The notes: generated from the letters alone by a model not told the origin. Shown: positions 16,611-26,847, counted from the first letter of the stretch. The stretch is DNA of 64,000 nt from Dermatophilaceae bacterium Soc4.6 (GCA_039889245.1 JAZGVH010000002.1:372001-436000); one strand, 5' to 3'. Numbers and translations: made by a program.

Positions 16611-17788
16611 GACGCCTCCGCCGGTACCCGCAGCGGACCACCCCGGAGCAGCCGGTCGGGGAGGAACGGGGTCACCGGCAGCCCGTCGGGAACCGGTGCA
16701 CCGTCGAGGTGGCGAGCGACGAGGAAACCCGTCGCCGCGGCCAGACCGACGCCGGCCCCCTCGTGACCGCAGGCGTGGATCACCCCGTGCACCCGGGGAT
16801 CCGGACCGATGATGGGCAGGTGGTCGGGGCTGTAGGGGCGGAACCCGCGGTAGGTGCGCAGGAGGTCGACACCCGCCAGGACCGGCAGGATGCGCACCGC
16901 TCCGGCGGCGAGGCGATGCACCACCCGGGGGCTCATGGCCCGGTCGAACCCCACCCGCTCACGGCTGGCCCCGATCAGCACGGTCCCCGAGCGGGTGCCC
17001 TCGACGACGGTGGAGGTCTGGAGCGCCGCGTCGTCCGAGGCCACGTCGGCCACGTAGGCGGCGGTGTAGACCTTGTGCCGCACGAGCTGGCCCACGGGAG
17101 CGGTGACCAGCACGAAGCCGCGTCGCGGGTGGATGGGGATCGGCGCCCCGAGACGCGCACCCACGACCCCTCCCCAGGTGCCCGCGGCGTTCACCACGAC
17201 GTCGGCCCGCACGACCTCCCCACTGGACAGCCGCACACCACGCAACCGATCCGCCGCGTCACGCTCGGCGGCGACGACCTCGTCACCCAGTCGCACGACC
17301 CCACCGGCGCGACGGACGGCGCGCGCCAGGCCGGCCGCCGCCAGCACCGGCTGCACCTGAAGGTCCTCGGGATAGAGCACCGCGCCCGGCAGGTCGCGGG
17401 CGAGGTGCGGCTCGAGGCGCCACAGGTCGTCACCGGCGACCGGGTGGGCCACCACACCCGCCCGGCGCTGCCCCTCGGCGAAGTGGGTCAGGGCCTCGAG
17501 CTCCGGCCCGGTCGTCGCGACGACCAGCCCGCCCTTCTCGTCCAGCTCGAACGAGTCACGCCCGAGCGACTGCGCGACCTCGAGCCAGAGCAGCCGGCTC
17601 GCCTGCATCAGGGCGAGCTCAGGCCCGGCTCCCTTGTCCGACACCAGGAGGTTGCCTTCGCCCCGGCTGGTCGTGCCACCGCCCGGCGGCAGGGGGTCGA
17701 CGAGGGTGACGTCCCATCCGGCCTGCACTGCGAACCAGGCGCAGGACGCCCCGACGACCCCAGCCCCGATGACCACGACGCGGCCCAC
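16607..17788 (-). CDS. FAD-dependent D-amino-acid oxidoreductase subunit, probable D-hydroxyproline dehydrogenase
   Basis: 393-residue DAO-type flavoprotein, the catalytic subunit that would oxidise cis-4-hydroxy-D-proline to 1-pyrroline-4-hydroxy-2-carboxylate. The FAD fold opens with MGRVVVIGAGVVGASCAWFA and an acidic end of the second strand. The C-terminal GFRPYSPDHLPIIGP and HACGHEGAGVGLA segments are typical of sarcosine oxidase, DadA and the beta subunits of hydroxyproline dehydrogenase. The GTG start at 17788 has AGGAG 7 nt upstream, a clear ribosome-binding site in a window where many first genes lack one. It leads the five-gene cluster. The same subunit set can serve D-proline, octopine or glycine oxidation, so the substrate comes from the downstream epimerase and deaminase. 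Confidence 0.85.
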   Translation of the reverse strand: MGRVVVIGAGVVGASCAWFAVQAGWDVTLVDPLPPGGGTTSRGEGNLLVSDKGAGPELALMQASRLLWLEVAQSLGRDSFELDEKGGLVVATTGPELEALTHFAEGQRRAGVVAHPVAGDDLWRLEPHLARDLPGAVLYPEDLQVQPVLAAAGLARAVRRAGGVVRLGDEVVAAERDAADRLRGVRLSSGEVVRADVVVNAAGTWGGVVGARLGAPIPIHPRRGFVLVTAPVGQLVRHKVYTAAYVADVASDDAALQTSTVVEGTRSGTVLIGASRERVGFDRAMSPRVVHRLAAGAVRILPVLAGVDLLRTYRGFRPYSPDHLPIIGPDPRVHGVIHACGHEGAGVGLAAATGFLVARHLDGAPVPDGLPVTPFLPDRLLRGGPLRVPAEAS

Positions 17789-17885
17789 GCTCAGCTCCTC
17801 CCTTGGGCAGGATGAATCACCGCCCCACCCGTGCCCCCACCTTGGCAGACGGACGGGACCGTGGCGAGCCGGAGCCGCCCGCCGG

Positions 17886-20012
17886 TCAGGATGTCGCCCG
17901 ATGCATCTGCCGCAGCTCCTTCTTCAGGTCTCCGAGCTCGTCGCGCAGTCGGGCCGCCAGCTCGAAGCGCAGCTCGGCCGCAGCCTGGTGCATCTGCGTG
18001 GTGAGCTCCTGGATGAGGTTGGCCAGGTCGGACGAGGCCATCGACTCGACCTTGCCGCCCGCGCCGAGCCCGACGTCGGCGGCCAACGCTCCCCGCCCGC
18101 CCGAGGGGCCCCCGCCGTTCTTGGTCGCCTTGCCACGGGACTGCGAGCGCCCGCTGCCGAGCAGGGCCTCGGTGTCGGCGTCCTCGCGCTGCAGCATCTC
18201 GGTGATGTCGCCGATCCGCTTGCGCAGCGGCGTCGGGTCGATCCCGCGCTCGCGGTTGTAGGCCACCTGGATCTCGCGCCGGCGGTCGGTCTCGTCGAGG
18301 GCCTGCCGCATCGACGGGGTCACCTTGTCGGCATACATGTGGACCTGACCGCTGACGTTGCGCGCGGCGCGACCGATGGTCTGGATGAGCGAGCGGGCCG
18401 AGCGCAGGAACCCCTCCTTGTCGGCGTCGAGGATGCTCACCAGCGAGACCTCGGGCAGGTCCAGACCCTCACGGAGCAGGTTGATGCCGACGAGCACGTC
18501 GTACTCCCCCATGCGCAGCTCACGCAGCAGCTCGACGCGACGCAGGGTGTCGATGTCGGAGTGGAGGTACCTCACCCGGACCCCCTTGTCGAGGAGGTAG
18601 TCGGTGAGGTCCTCGGACATCTTCTTGGTCAGCGTGGTCACCAGGACCCGCTCGTTGCGCTCGACGCGCAGACCGATCTCGTGCAGGAGGTCGTCGATCT
18701 GGCCCTTGGTCGGCTTGAGGATGACCTCGGGGTCGACGAGGCCGGTCGGCCGGATGATCTGCTGCACCGGGGTGCCCGACTTCGCCATCTCGTAGTCACC
18801 CGGCGTCGCCGAGAGATAGAGGGTCTGCCCGATGCGCTCGAGGAACTCCTCCCACATGAGGGGGCGGTTGTCGGCGGCACTCGGCAGCCGGAACCCGTGG
18901 TCGACGAGCATCCGCTTGCGCGACATGTCACCTTCGTACATCGCCCCGATCTGCGGGACGGTCTGGTGCGACTCGTCGATGACGAGCAGGAAGTCCTCGG
19001 GGAAGTAGTCGAGCAGGCAGTTCGGCGCTGACCCGGAGGACCGGCCGTCGATGTGCCGTGAGTAGTTCTCGATGCCGCTGCAGGAGCCGACCTGCCGCAT
19101 CATCTCGATGTCGTAGGTCGTGCGCATGCGCAGGCGCTGGGCCTCGAGGAGCTTGCCCTGCTTCTCGAACTCGGCCAGACGGTCGGCCAGCTCGAGCTCG
19201 ATGCCCTTGATCGCCCGGTCCATCCGCTCGGGGCCTGCGACGTAGTGCGTGGCGGGGAAGACATACATCTCCTCCTCCTCGCGGATGACCTCGCCGGTGA
19301 GCGGGTGCAGGGTGTAGATGCGCTCGATCTCGTCACCGAAGAACTCGATGCGGATCGCGTGCTCCTCGTAGACCGGGATGATCTCGACCGTGTCGCCACG
19401 CACCCGGAACGTCCCCCGGGTGAAGGCGATGTCGTTGCGGGTGTACTGCATCTGCACGAACTGGCGCAGCAGGTCGTCGCGCACCATCTCGTCGCCGACC
19501 CGCAGACGGGCCATCCGGTCGACGTACTCCTGCGGGGTGCCGAGCCCGTAGATGCACGACACGGACGCGACGACGACGACGTCACGGCGGGTCAGCAGCG
19601 AGTTGGTCGCGCTGTGGCGCAGCCGCTCGACCTCCTCGTTGATCGACGAGTCCTTCTCGATGTAGGTGTCGGTCTGCGGGATGTAGGCCTCGGGCTGGTA
19701 GTAGTCGTAGTAGGAGACGAAGTACTCCACCGCGTTGTGGGGCATCAGCTCGCGGAACTCGTTGGCCAGCTGGGCCGCCAGCGTCTTGTTGGGGGCCATG
19801 ACGAGGGTGGGTCGCTGGACCTGCTCGATGACCCACGCGGTGGTCGCCGACTTGCCGGTGCCGGTGGCGCCCAGCAGCACCGTGTTGGACTCACCGCTCC
19901 TGAGTCGCTCGGTGATCTGCGCGATCGCCGTCGGCTGGTCACCGCTCGGCGAGAAGTCCGAGATCACCTCGATGGGAGCCACGGTGCGCTTGATGTCGGT
20001 GGTGGGACGCAT
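17886..20012 (-). CDS. uvrB: Excinuclease ABC subunit B
   Basis: 708-residue helicase-like subunit of nucleotide excision repair that receives damaged DNA from UvrA and recruits UvrC. Walker A is GATGTGKSA (about 48-56). The beta-hairpin region [15 protein letters not shown] follows, then the [11 protein letters not shown] box and the [13 protein letters not shown] helicase motif. A C-terminal UVR domain ([20 protein letters not shown]) contacts UvrC. I start at ATG 20012, preceded by TACCGT-N6. An in-frame upstream start would add 19 unrelated residues. A low-complexity Gly/Ala segment separates helicase and UVR domains. It is transcribed separately from coaE, 57 nt upstream. Confidence 0.97.
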   Translation of the reverse strand: MRPTTDIKRTVAPIEVISDFSPSGDQPTAIAQITERLRSGESNTVLLGATGTGKSATTAWVIEQVQRPTLVMAPNKTLAAQLANEFRELMPHNAVEYFVSYYDYYQPEAYIPQTDTYIEKDSSINEEVERLRHSATNSLLTRRDVVVVASVSCIYGLGTPQEYVDRMARLRVGDEMVRDDLLRQFVQMQYTRNDIAFTRGTFRVRGDTVEIIPVYEEHAIRIEFFGDEIERIYTLHPLTGEVIREEEEMYVFPATHYVAGPERMDRAIKGIELELADRLAEFEKQGKLLEAQRLRMRTTYDIEMMRQVGSCSGIENYSRHIDGRSSGSAPNCLLDYFPEDFLLVIDESHQTVPQIGAMYEGDMSRKRMLVDHGFRLPSAADNRPLMWEEFLERIGQTLYLSATPGDYEMAKSGTPVQQIIRPTGLVDPEVILKPTKGQIDDLLHEIGLRVERNERVLVTTLTKKMSEDLTDYLLDKGVRVRYLHSDIDTLRRVELLRELRMGEYDVLVGINLLREGLDLPEVSLVSILDADKEGFLRSARSLIQTIGRAARNVSGQVHMYADKVTPSMRQALDETDRRREIQVAYNRERGIDPTPLRKRIGDITEMLQREDADTEALLGSGRSQSRGKATKNGGGPSGGRGALAADVGLGAGGKVESMASSDLANLIQELTTQMHQAAAELRFELAARLRDELGDLKKELRQMHRATS

Positions 20013-20018
20013 AGGGCA

Positions 20019-20024
20019 ACGGTA
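20019..20024 (-). promoter_or_regulatory. Leaderless -10 element of uvrB
   Basis: TACCGT, 6 nt, then ATG at 20012, with no ribosome-binding site in between. Confidence 0.5.
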
Positions 20025-20069
20025 AGCCCGACCACCGACAGGGCACTGCCCCGCAGTGGCCGGCGGCAC

Positions 20070-21257
20070 TCAGGGGGACCAGCCGCTCCGAGCGGCCCAG
20101 TCCTCGACCAGGGGGAACACCTCGGCGAACCACGGCTCCTTGGCCTCGACGTAGGCCGTCGTCGTCGAGGCCTGCGAGGCCAGGTGTGCCTTCGCCGTGG
20201 CGTAGTCGGCGCGCGCGTCGGGCTCGGCCCTCAGCCGGTCACGCAGCTGCAGGGCGAAGCGCCAGCCCGGTGAGCCGACCTCGCGGACGTGGATGTTGAC
20301 CACCCGCCCGGGGTCGGCCGACCCGTGCAACCGCTTGGGCCAGAGCGCGGGCGGGCAGTGAGGCGTGTCGCGGTCGACGTCGTCGACCTGGAAGAACCCC
20401 CGGTCGTCCATCGCCGCACGAAAGGCGGGGGTGTCGGCGTCGGCGAGCGAGCGGACCCCCACCTGGAGGTCGACGACGTCCTTGGCCGACAACCCCGGCA
20501 CGCTCGTCGACCCGATGTGATCGACCCGGGTCGCGAGGTCACCGAGGGCGTCCACCAGCCGCGCGACGAGCCGGGCCGCCTGGGCCGGCCACGTGGGGTC
20601 GGGATCGCGCAGGATCGGGCCGGTCTCGGGGCGCCGGGTGCGACGCCCCGCCCGGAGGTTGTCGTCGTACGGCGCCAGCCGCTCGCGCCACAGCCTCGCG
20701 ACAGCCGAGGTCGTGGCCTCGCGGTCGCCGTCGTTGTCCATCCACGCGTCGGCAGCGGCCCTGCGCTGCTCGTCCGTGGCCTGGGCCGCGATGCGGTGCC
20801 GGGCGTCGGCCTCGGGGAGCCCCCGCTGGTCGACGAGGCGCCGCACGCGGGTCTCGGCGTCGGCGCCGACGACGACGGTGAGGTGCTCGTGCACCCACAG
20901 CCGGCGCTCGACCAGCAGGGGCATGTCGAAGACGCTCACCCGGTCGGCCGGGACCTGCGCGCGCGACGCAGCCACGCGCTCGGCGATCGCCGGGCCGGTG
21001 ATGGCGTCGAGCGCCGCGAGGGCTCGGGGATCGGGGAAGACGATCGCCGCCAGCCCGGCCCGGTCGAGCGTGCCGTCGACGCGCAGCACCTCGGCTCCGA
21101 AGCGGGCCGCCACCGCCGCCAGCGTCGCCTCGCCCGGCTCCATCACCTGGCGGGCGACGGCGTCGGCGTCGACGACCTGTGCCCCGTGCTCCTCGAGCAG
21201 CCGCGCCACCGTCGACTTGCCCGACCCGATGCCACCCGTCAGCCCGATCCTCAGCAC
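20070..21257 (-). CDS. coaE: Dephospho-CoA kinase fused to a GrpB/UPF0157 domain
   Basis: 395-residue two-domain protein. Residues 1-200 are dephospho-CoA kinase, which phosphorylates the ribose 3'-hydroxyl in the last step of coenzyme A synthesis: P-loop GGIGSGKST at 8-16, DADAVARQVMEPG, and the CoA-binding DMPLLVERRLW. From about residue 215 comes a GrpB/UPF0157 domain (DPDPTWPAQAARL, HIGSTSVPGLSAKDVVDLQVGV), a nucleotidyltransferase-like fold. The same fusion is known in mycobacterial CoaE, where the tail is reported to aid folding or stability. The GTG start at 21257 follows TAGGGT-N6. It lies between uvrB and an inserted ugp operon, whereas it neighbours rpsA in the conserved block. Confidence 0.95.
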   Translation of the reverse strand: MLRIGLTGGIGSGKSTVARLLEEHGAQVVDADAVARQVMEPGEATLAAVAARFGAEVLRVDGTLDRAGLAAIVFPDPRALAALDAITGPAIAERVAASRAQVPADRVSVFDMPLLVERRLWVHEHLTVVVGADAETRVRRLVDQRGLPEADARHRIAAQATDEQRRAAADAWMDNDGDREATTSAVARLWRERLAPYDDNLRAGRRTRRPETGPILRDPDPTWPAQAARLVARLVDALGDLATRVDHIGSTSVPGLSAKDVVDLQVGVRSLADADTPAFRAAMDDRGFFQVDDVDRDTPHCPPALWPKRLHGSADPGRVVNIHVREVGSPGWRFALQLRDRLRAEPDARADYATAKAHLASQASTTTAYVEAKEPWFAEVFPLVEDWAARSGWSP

Positions 21258-21263
21258 CCGCCG

Positions 21264-21269
21264 ACCCTA
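21264..21269 (-). promoter_or_regulatory. Leaderless -10 element of coaE
   Basis: TAGGGT, 6 nt, then GTG at 21257; no ribosome-binding site between them. Confidence 0.55.
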
Positions 21270-21338
21270 GCGCCAGTCGTGCTCGCCCTGCGATGACGCT
21301 GGTCCCTCGCTGACCTCCTCACCGAAGGGCGAGCAGGC

Positions 21339-22241
21339 TCAGCCGGAGCCGACGACCGCGAGCGCGACGTCGGGGTAGTCGGTCACGATCCCGTCGACGC
21401 CGATCGCAGCCATCGCCCGGATGTCGTCGGCGGCGTTCACGGTCCACGGCAGGACCGCCAAGCCAAGGTCGTGGGCCCGGTGGACGAGGGCCTCGTCGAC
21501 ATACGTGTACTGGGGCGCGATGACGTGGGCCCCGATCGCCGCCGCCGCCGCGGGGAGGTCACCGTCGTGCTCCTCGAAGCTCGTGATCCCCGTCCACGGG
21601 CTGTGCGGTGCCCACGTGGTCCCGACGATCGCCAGCGCCGACCGGCGTAGCTCGGGGTCGAGCTCGAGCGCGAGCTCGAGGACCTGCCAGTCGAAGGAGT
21701 GGACCAGGCAGCGGTCCCTGATCCCCGCTGCGTTGACCTGCTCGACGAGACGGCCCACGAGTCGCTCACGACCTGCCACCTCGCCGGGGTCGAGCGCGTT
21801 CACCTTGACCTCGAGGGTCCAGAAAGCCTCGGCTCCGCGTTCGCCGCTCGCTTCGAGCAGGTCTGGGAGCGTGCTGATGCGGGCACCGGGCGCCGCCTGC
21901 TGGCGAGGGAACCCCGGCAGGGTGAGGGAACCGACGTCGACCGACGAGATCTCGTCGTAGGTCAGCAGGTTGACCCGTGCGCCGACTAGCCCGTCGTGGG
22001 GCGCCACCACCTTGTGAGGCAGGAGGGTCGCGTCGTGCCAGACGACGACCTCGCCGTCGGCGGTGAGCCTCACGTCGATCTCGATACCCTGCACGCCGGC
22101 GTCGAGCGCGGCGAGCACGCTCGGGACGGTGTTCTCGACAACAAGTCCCTTGGCGCCCCGGTGCCCCTGGACACCGAGGCTGCCGAGCCGTCCCGGACGC
22201 GCTGGGGCCCACGGGCCACGTCGCGGTACGAGGTCGTCCAT
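21339..22241 (-). CDS. ugpQ: Glycerophosphodiester phosphodiesterase
   Basis: 300-residue GDPD-family TIM barrel that splits glycerophosphodiesters into sn-glycerol-3-phosphate and an alcohol. Catalytic and metal-binding residues are visible: HRG (His27), EIDVRLT (Glu54, Asp56) and the VWHD histidine (His69). LEVK and the closing ITDYPD-like VTDYPDVA segment follow. No signal peptide is present, so it acts in the cytoplasm on imported diesters. It starts 2 nt after the ugpC stop and is the last gene of the ugp operon, which explains its substrate supply. Confidence 0.92.
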   Translation of the reverse strand: MDDLVPRRGPWAPARPGRLGSLGVQGHRGAKGLVVENTVPSVLAALDAGVQGIEIDVRLTADGEVVVWHDATLLPHKVVAPHDGLVGARVNLLTYDEISSVDVGSLTLPGFPRQQAAPGARISTLPDLLEASGERGAEAFWTLEVKVNALDPGEVAGRERLVGRLVEQVNAAGIRDRCLVHSFDWQVLELALELDPELRRSALAIVGTTWAPHSPWTGITSFEEHDGDLPAAAAAIGAHVIAPQYTYVDEALVHRAHDLGLAVLPWTVNAADDIRAMAAIGVDGIVTDYPDVALAVVGSG

Positions 22242-22243
22242 CT

Positions 22244-23335
<1,092 letters not shown>

Positions 23336-23352
23336 GGCAGGCGCTCTCTCTC

Positions 23353-23397
23353 GGTGTCGTGGCGGGCGGTGTCGTGGCGGGCGGTGTCGTGGCGGGT
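23353..23397. repeat. Three tandem copies of a 15-bp unit between ugpB and ugpC
   Basis: The unit GGTGTCGTGGCGGGC occurs at 23353, 23368 and 23383; the third copy ends in T instead of C and is followed by degenerate GTCGTGGCGG fragments. It lies in the 109-nt spacer between ugpB and ugpC and could vary by slippage. Confidence 0.85.
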
Positions 23398-23444
23398 GGT
23401 CGTCGTGGCGGTCGTGGTCGGGTCGGCCCGGGACGGGCCGGCCG

Positions 23445-24746
23445 TCACGCTCCGAGCTTGGGCTTGACCTGCGTCTCGTAGACCTGCTGGCTCTCGGCGT
23501 CCAGCGCCTTGAACACCGTCGTGACGTCCTGGCCCTGGGCGACCTGGTCGAGCGCCTTGCCGATGCGGGCACCACCACCGGGCAGGAGGACCCGGACGTT
23601 GTCCTGGGACCGGGTGTGAGCGAGCTGGTCGATGGCCGTCTTGGAGTTGGGGTTCTTGGCCAGGAACGCGACCTCCGACGCCTCGGTCACGGCCGACTTG
23701 CGGACCGGCATGTACCCCGTGGCCTGTGTGAAGGTCACGGTGTTCTTGGCGTTGGTGAGGAACTCGATGAACTTCACGGCGTTGGCCTTGCGGGCGTCAC
23801 TCAGGCTGGCCGGGATGCCGACACCGGCGCCGCCGGTCGGGCAGTTGTCGGTGCCCGGGAGGAACGCCGTCCCGAACTCGAACTTGGCGTCCTTGGTGAT
23901 CCCGGTCAGCGACCCGGTCGACTGCAGGATGCAGGCGGCCAGACCGGCCGTGAAGTCGGCCTCCGGGGCCTTGTTGAACTTCACCGCCCCGTCCTTGGCC
24001 AGGCCCTGGAGGAACTGGCCCGCCTTGATCGTGTTGGGGTCGGAGAACGTCGGGGTCCACTCCTTCGAGTAGGCGCCCCCGAAGCCCCAGGCCATGTTCT
24101 GGAAGTACCAGTCGAGGTAGTTGGAGCCGTCGGCGAGCTCGAGCGCCACCTGACCGCTGGCCAGGGCGGCCCTGATCTTCGGCACCCAGGTGGCGAACTC
24201 CTCCCAGTCCTTGGGGCCGCGGTCCTCGAGGCCGGCCTTCTTCCAGACGTCCTTGTTGTAGTAGAAGAGCGGGGTCGAGCGGGCGTACGGCAGGGCGAAG
24301 TGCTGCTCGCCTGAGGTGTAGTCGTTGTAGAGGGCGTCGACGTAGTCGGTGACGTCGACCTTCGCCGTCGACAGCAGCTGGTCGAGCGGGGCGAGCTGCT
24401 TGTTGACCGCGAAGTTGAACCACGTGACGTCGGAGACGACGACCACGTCGGGCAGCTGCCCACCGGCGAGGGCGGCGTTGAACTTCTGGGCCACCTCCTC
24501 GTAGTTCTTCCCCGCGTCGACGAGCTTGACCGTGAGCCCCGAGTTGGCGGCCTCGAAGTCCTTGATGATCGCCTGCTCGACGGGCTTGGAGGTGCCGGGG
24601 TGGTTGCTCCAGAACTCGATCGTGTTGCTCGAGCCACCACCGCCGGCAGCGGCGGGGGTCCCGCCGGTCCCGGCGCACGCGCTGAGACCGGCGATCCCGG
24701 CGGCGCCGGTGAGCCCGAGGAATCCGCGGCGGGAGAGATCGTTCAT
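23445..24746 (-). CDS. ugpB: UgpB-like glycerol-3-phosphate-binding lipoprotein with Tat signal
   Basis: 433-residue extracellular solute-binding protein (family 1). The N-terminus MNDLSRRGFLGLTGAAGIAGLSACAG combines a twin-arginine export motif (SRRGFLG) with a lipobox (LSAC), so it should be exported folded and anchored as a lipoprotein. The mature part begins after a Gly/Ser linker with NTIEFWSNHPG. It contains ARSTPLFYYNKDVWKKAGL, which matches the ligand-region signature of UgpB (ST-P-x-x-YYNKD). With UgpA, UgpE, UgpC and a phosphodiesterase beside it, the ligand is most likely glycerol-3-phosphate or glycerophosphodiesters. A sugar ligand is the alternative. Confidence 0.87.
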   Translation of the reverse strand: MNDLSRRGFLGLTGAAGIAGLSACAGTGGTPAAAGGGGSSNTIEFWSNHPGTSKPVEQAIIKDFEAANSGLTVKLVDAGKNYEEVAQKFNAALAGGQLPDVVVVSDVTWFNFAVNKQLAPLDQLLSTAKVDVTDYVDALYNDYTSGEQHFALPYARSTPLFYYNKDVWKKAGLEDRGPKDWEEFATWVPKIRAALASGQVALELADGSNYLDWYFQNMAWGFGGAYSKEWTPTFSDPNTIKAGQFLQGLAKDGAVKFNKAPEADFTAGLAACILQSTGSLTGITKDAKFEFGTAFLPGTDNCPTGGAGVGIPASLSDARKANAVKFIEFLTNAKNTVTFTQATGYMPVRKSAVTEASEVAFLAKNPNSKTAIDQLAHTRSQDNVRVLLPGGGARIGKALDQVAQGQDVTTVFKALDAESQQVYETQVKPKLGA

Positions 24747-24778
24747 GGTGTGGTGCCTTTCGTCGTCATGAGGTGAAG

Positions 24779-25714
24779 TCAGCCCTTCAGGGCCCCGGCC
24801 GTGAGGCCCTTGATCATCTGTCGCTGGAGGAAGAGGAAGAGGATGAGGATCGGCAGCATGGCCAGCACCGTGCCGGCCATCACCGGCCCCCAGTTGGTGA
24901 CGCCGTCGTTGTTCTGCAGCAGCGTGAGCCCGACCGGCAGGGGGGCGACCCGCTCGTCGTCGGCCATGAGGAACGGCCAGAGGTACTCGTTCCACTCCGT
25001 GACGACGGTGATGAGCGAGAAGGCCACGACCGTCGGCCACGACATGGGCAGGACGACGCGCCACAGCAGCTTGAGCGGGCCGGCTCCGTCGAGCCGGGCG
25101 GCCTCGATGATCTCGCCGGGCAGGCTGAGGAACTGGTTGCGCATGAGGAAGGTGCCGAAGGCGACCCCCGCGAGCGGGATGATGATGCCTTGGTAGGTGT
25201 TGCGCCACCCGATCTGCGCCACGAAGGCGTAGTTGGAGATGACGGTGATCTGGTTGGGCACCATGAGCGCCGCGATGACGACGAAGAACACGACCGAGCG
25301 GCCGGGGAAGCGCAGCAGCGACAGGGCGTACGCGCTGAGCACCCCGAGCACGATCTTGATCGCCGACGTGCTCGCGGTGATGATGAAGCTGTTGCGCACG
25401 TAGCTGAAGAAGGGGATGCGGGTCGTGACGTCGGAGTAGTTGCCGGGGGTGATCGGGTCCGGCCACCACTGCGCCGGGCGCACGTAGATGTCGCCCCGGT
25501 CCTTGAACGACGTGATGAGGATCCAGAAGAGCGGCACCGCCACGAGCAGGACGGCGAGCACCATCCCGACGTATCCAGCGGTGGCGCGCAGCCGCCCGGG
25601 GCGCAAAGCCCCGTCCGACCCGTAGGCCGTCGTGGACGACGCCGGTGTCGCCGGTGTCGTCGCCGGTGTCGCCGGTGTCGTCGGTGTCGTCGGTGTCGCC
25701 GGTGTCGTCGTCAT
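24779..25714 (-). CDS. ugpE: ABC transporter permease UgpE with Thr/Pro/Ala-repeat N-terminus
   Basis: 311-residue inner-membrane permease of the MalG/UgpE type with six predicted membrane segments. The first is GYVGMVLAVLLVAVPLFWIL. The ATPase-docking loop is EAARLDGAGPLKLLWRVVLPM (EAA motif). Before the first helix lies an unusual leader of about 30 residues made of repeated Thr-Pro-Ala triplets, encoded by a 9-bp tandem repeat. The ATG at 25714 overlaps the ugpA stop by 4 nt, which supports this start despite the repeat. The length after the leader is normal for the family. Confidence 0.9.
   Translation of the reverse strand: MTTTPATPTTPTTPATPATTPATPASSTTAYGSDGALRPGRLRATAGYVGMVLAVLLVAVPLFWILITSFKDRGDIYVRPAQWWPDPITPGNYSDVTTRIPFFSYVRNSFIITASTSAIKIVLGVLSAYALSLLRFPGRSVVFFVVIAALMVPNQITVISNYAFVAQIGWRNTYQGIIIPLAGVAFGTFLMRNQFLSLPGEIIEAARLDGAGPLKLLWRVVLPMSWPTVVAFSLITVVTEWNEYLWPFLMADDERVAPLPVGLTLLQNNDGVTNWGPVMAGTVLAMLPILILFLFLQRQMIKGLTAGALKG
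25641..25706. repeat. 9-bp tandem repeat at the ugpE 5' end
   Basis: Seven GCCGGTGTC/GTCGGTGTC units, interrupted once by GTC, encode the Thr-Pro-Ala repeat at the start of UgpE. All units keep the reading frame. Confidence 0.85.
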
Positions 25715-26685
25715 GACTGGCGCCCCTTGTCCATGAAGCGGACCTGCACCACGGTGACGACCAGCAGGATGAGGAACATCACCGTGGCCACCGTCGCGCC
25801 GTAGCCGGCCCGCTGGTTGACGAAGGTCTCCTGGTACACCTGGTAGACGAGCGTGGTGGTGCCGTTGCCGACCGGCCCGCCCCGGGTCATGACGTTGATG
25901 ATGTCGAAGACCTGCACCGAGCTGAGCAGCACGGTGATGGACAGGAAGAACGTCGTCGGCCGCAGCTGGGGCATGAGCACCCGCCGGAACCGCGTCCACG
26001 CCGAGGCGCCGTCGATCTCGGCCGCCTCGTCGAGGTCGGACCGTCGCCCCTGCAGCGCCGCGAGGTAGATGACGAAGGTGTAGCCGAGGTTCTTCCAGAT
26101 GTAGGTGACCGTGACCATGAACAGCGCCCACCCCGACTGCTGGTAGAAGTCCGGCGACTCGATGCCCACCCGCGCGAGCAGGTCGCGCACGAGCCCGAAG
26201 CTCGGGTCGAACACGAACTGGAAGGCCACCCCGATCGCGGCTCCGGAGATGACGAACGGGGCGAAGACCACCGAGCGCACGAGGTTGCGACCACGCAGCT
26301 GCTGGTCGAGCAGCAGTGCGAGCCCGAGCCCGACGGCGAGCGAGATACCCACCGTCGCCGCGGTGAAGATGACGGTGTTGCGCAGGACCACCTTGGTGTC
26401 CTCGCGCCCGAACCACTCGACGTAGTTGGCGAAGCCGACCCCGTTGAGCGTGGGCGAGGAGATGTTCCAGTCGGTGAACGACAGCCGGATGTTGTCGATC
26501 AGCGGCCGGTAGGTGAAGACGATGAGCAGGATCAGGTTCGGCAGCAGCAGCAGGGCCGCGAGGCTCCACTCCCACACCCGGCCGCTGGATCGCCGGGGCG
26601 CCGGCCCGACGGGTGGGGGAGGTCCCTGGGGGGAGCCTCCAGACGGCAGAATTGCCCGCTGTGGCTCGGTCACGGGTGACTTCAC
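25711..26685 (-). CDS. ugpA: ABC transporter permease UgpA
   Basis: 324-residue inner-membrane permease of the MalF/UgpA type. A Pro/Gly-rich cytoplasmic lead of about 35 residues is followed by six predicted membrane segments, the first being SLAALLLLPNLILLIVFTY. The EAA loop reads DEAAEIDGASAWTRFRRVLMPQL and the late VFDIINVMTRGGP segment is typical of the family. GTG at 26685 follows TAGGTT-N6. It heads the operon ugpA-ugpE-ugpB-ugpC-ugpQ, which sits between rpsA and coaE. Confidence 0.92.
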   Translation of the reverse strand: MKSPVTEPQRAILPSGGSPQGPPPPVGPAPRRSSGRVWEWSLAALLLLPNLILLIVFTYRPLIDNIRLSFTDWNISSPTLNGVGFANYVEWFGREDTKVVLRNTVIFTAATVGISLAVGLGLALLLDQQLRGRNLVRSVVFAPFVISGAAIGVAFQFVFDPSFGLVRDLLARVGIESPDFYQQSGWALFMVTVTYIWKNLGYTFVIYLAALQGRRSDLDEAAEIDGASAWTRFRRVLMPQLRPTTFFLSITVLLSSVQVFDIINVMTRGGPVGNGTTTLVYQVYQETFVNQRAGYGATVATVMFLILLVVTVVQVRFMDKGRQS

Positions 26686-26691
26686 TCCGCC

Positions 26692-26697
26692 AACCTA
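26692..26697 (-). promoter_or_regulatory. Leaderless -10 element of the ugp operon
   Basis: TAGGTT, 6 nt, then GTG at 26685. No phosphate- or sugar-regulator site could be recognised nearby. Confidence 0.55.
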
Positions 26698-26818
26698 GCG
26701 GGCCGACCCGCGCGATCGCGACTATTGCGGGCCGCTGTCGATGGCGTGTCCCCCAGGTCGGGGCGCCGGGAGTGGCAGGTCGACGACACGTCGGGACGGC
26801 CCGCCTCAGGACGCGGCG

Positions 26819-26847
26819 AAGCCCCGGACCGCACGGGTCCGGGGCTT
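26819..26847 (-). terminator. rpsA terminator
   Basis: A perfect 12-bp stem (26819-26830 with 26836-26847) closes on a 5-nt loop, 27 nt beyond the rpsA stop. The 3' side continues into C/G rather than a T run, as is common in actinomycetes. Confidence 0.75.

Noticed and set aside
23353-23397. CRISPR-like repeat array
   Set aside because: Units are directly abutting 15-mers without spacers and no cas genes are present; it is a simple tandem repeat.
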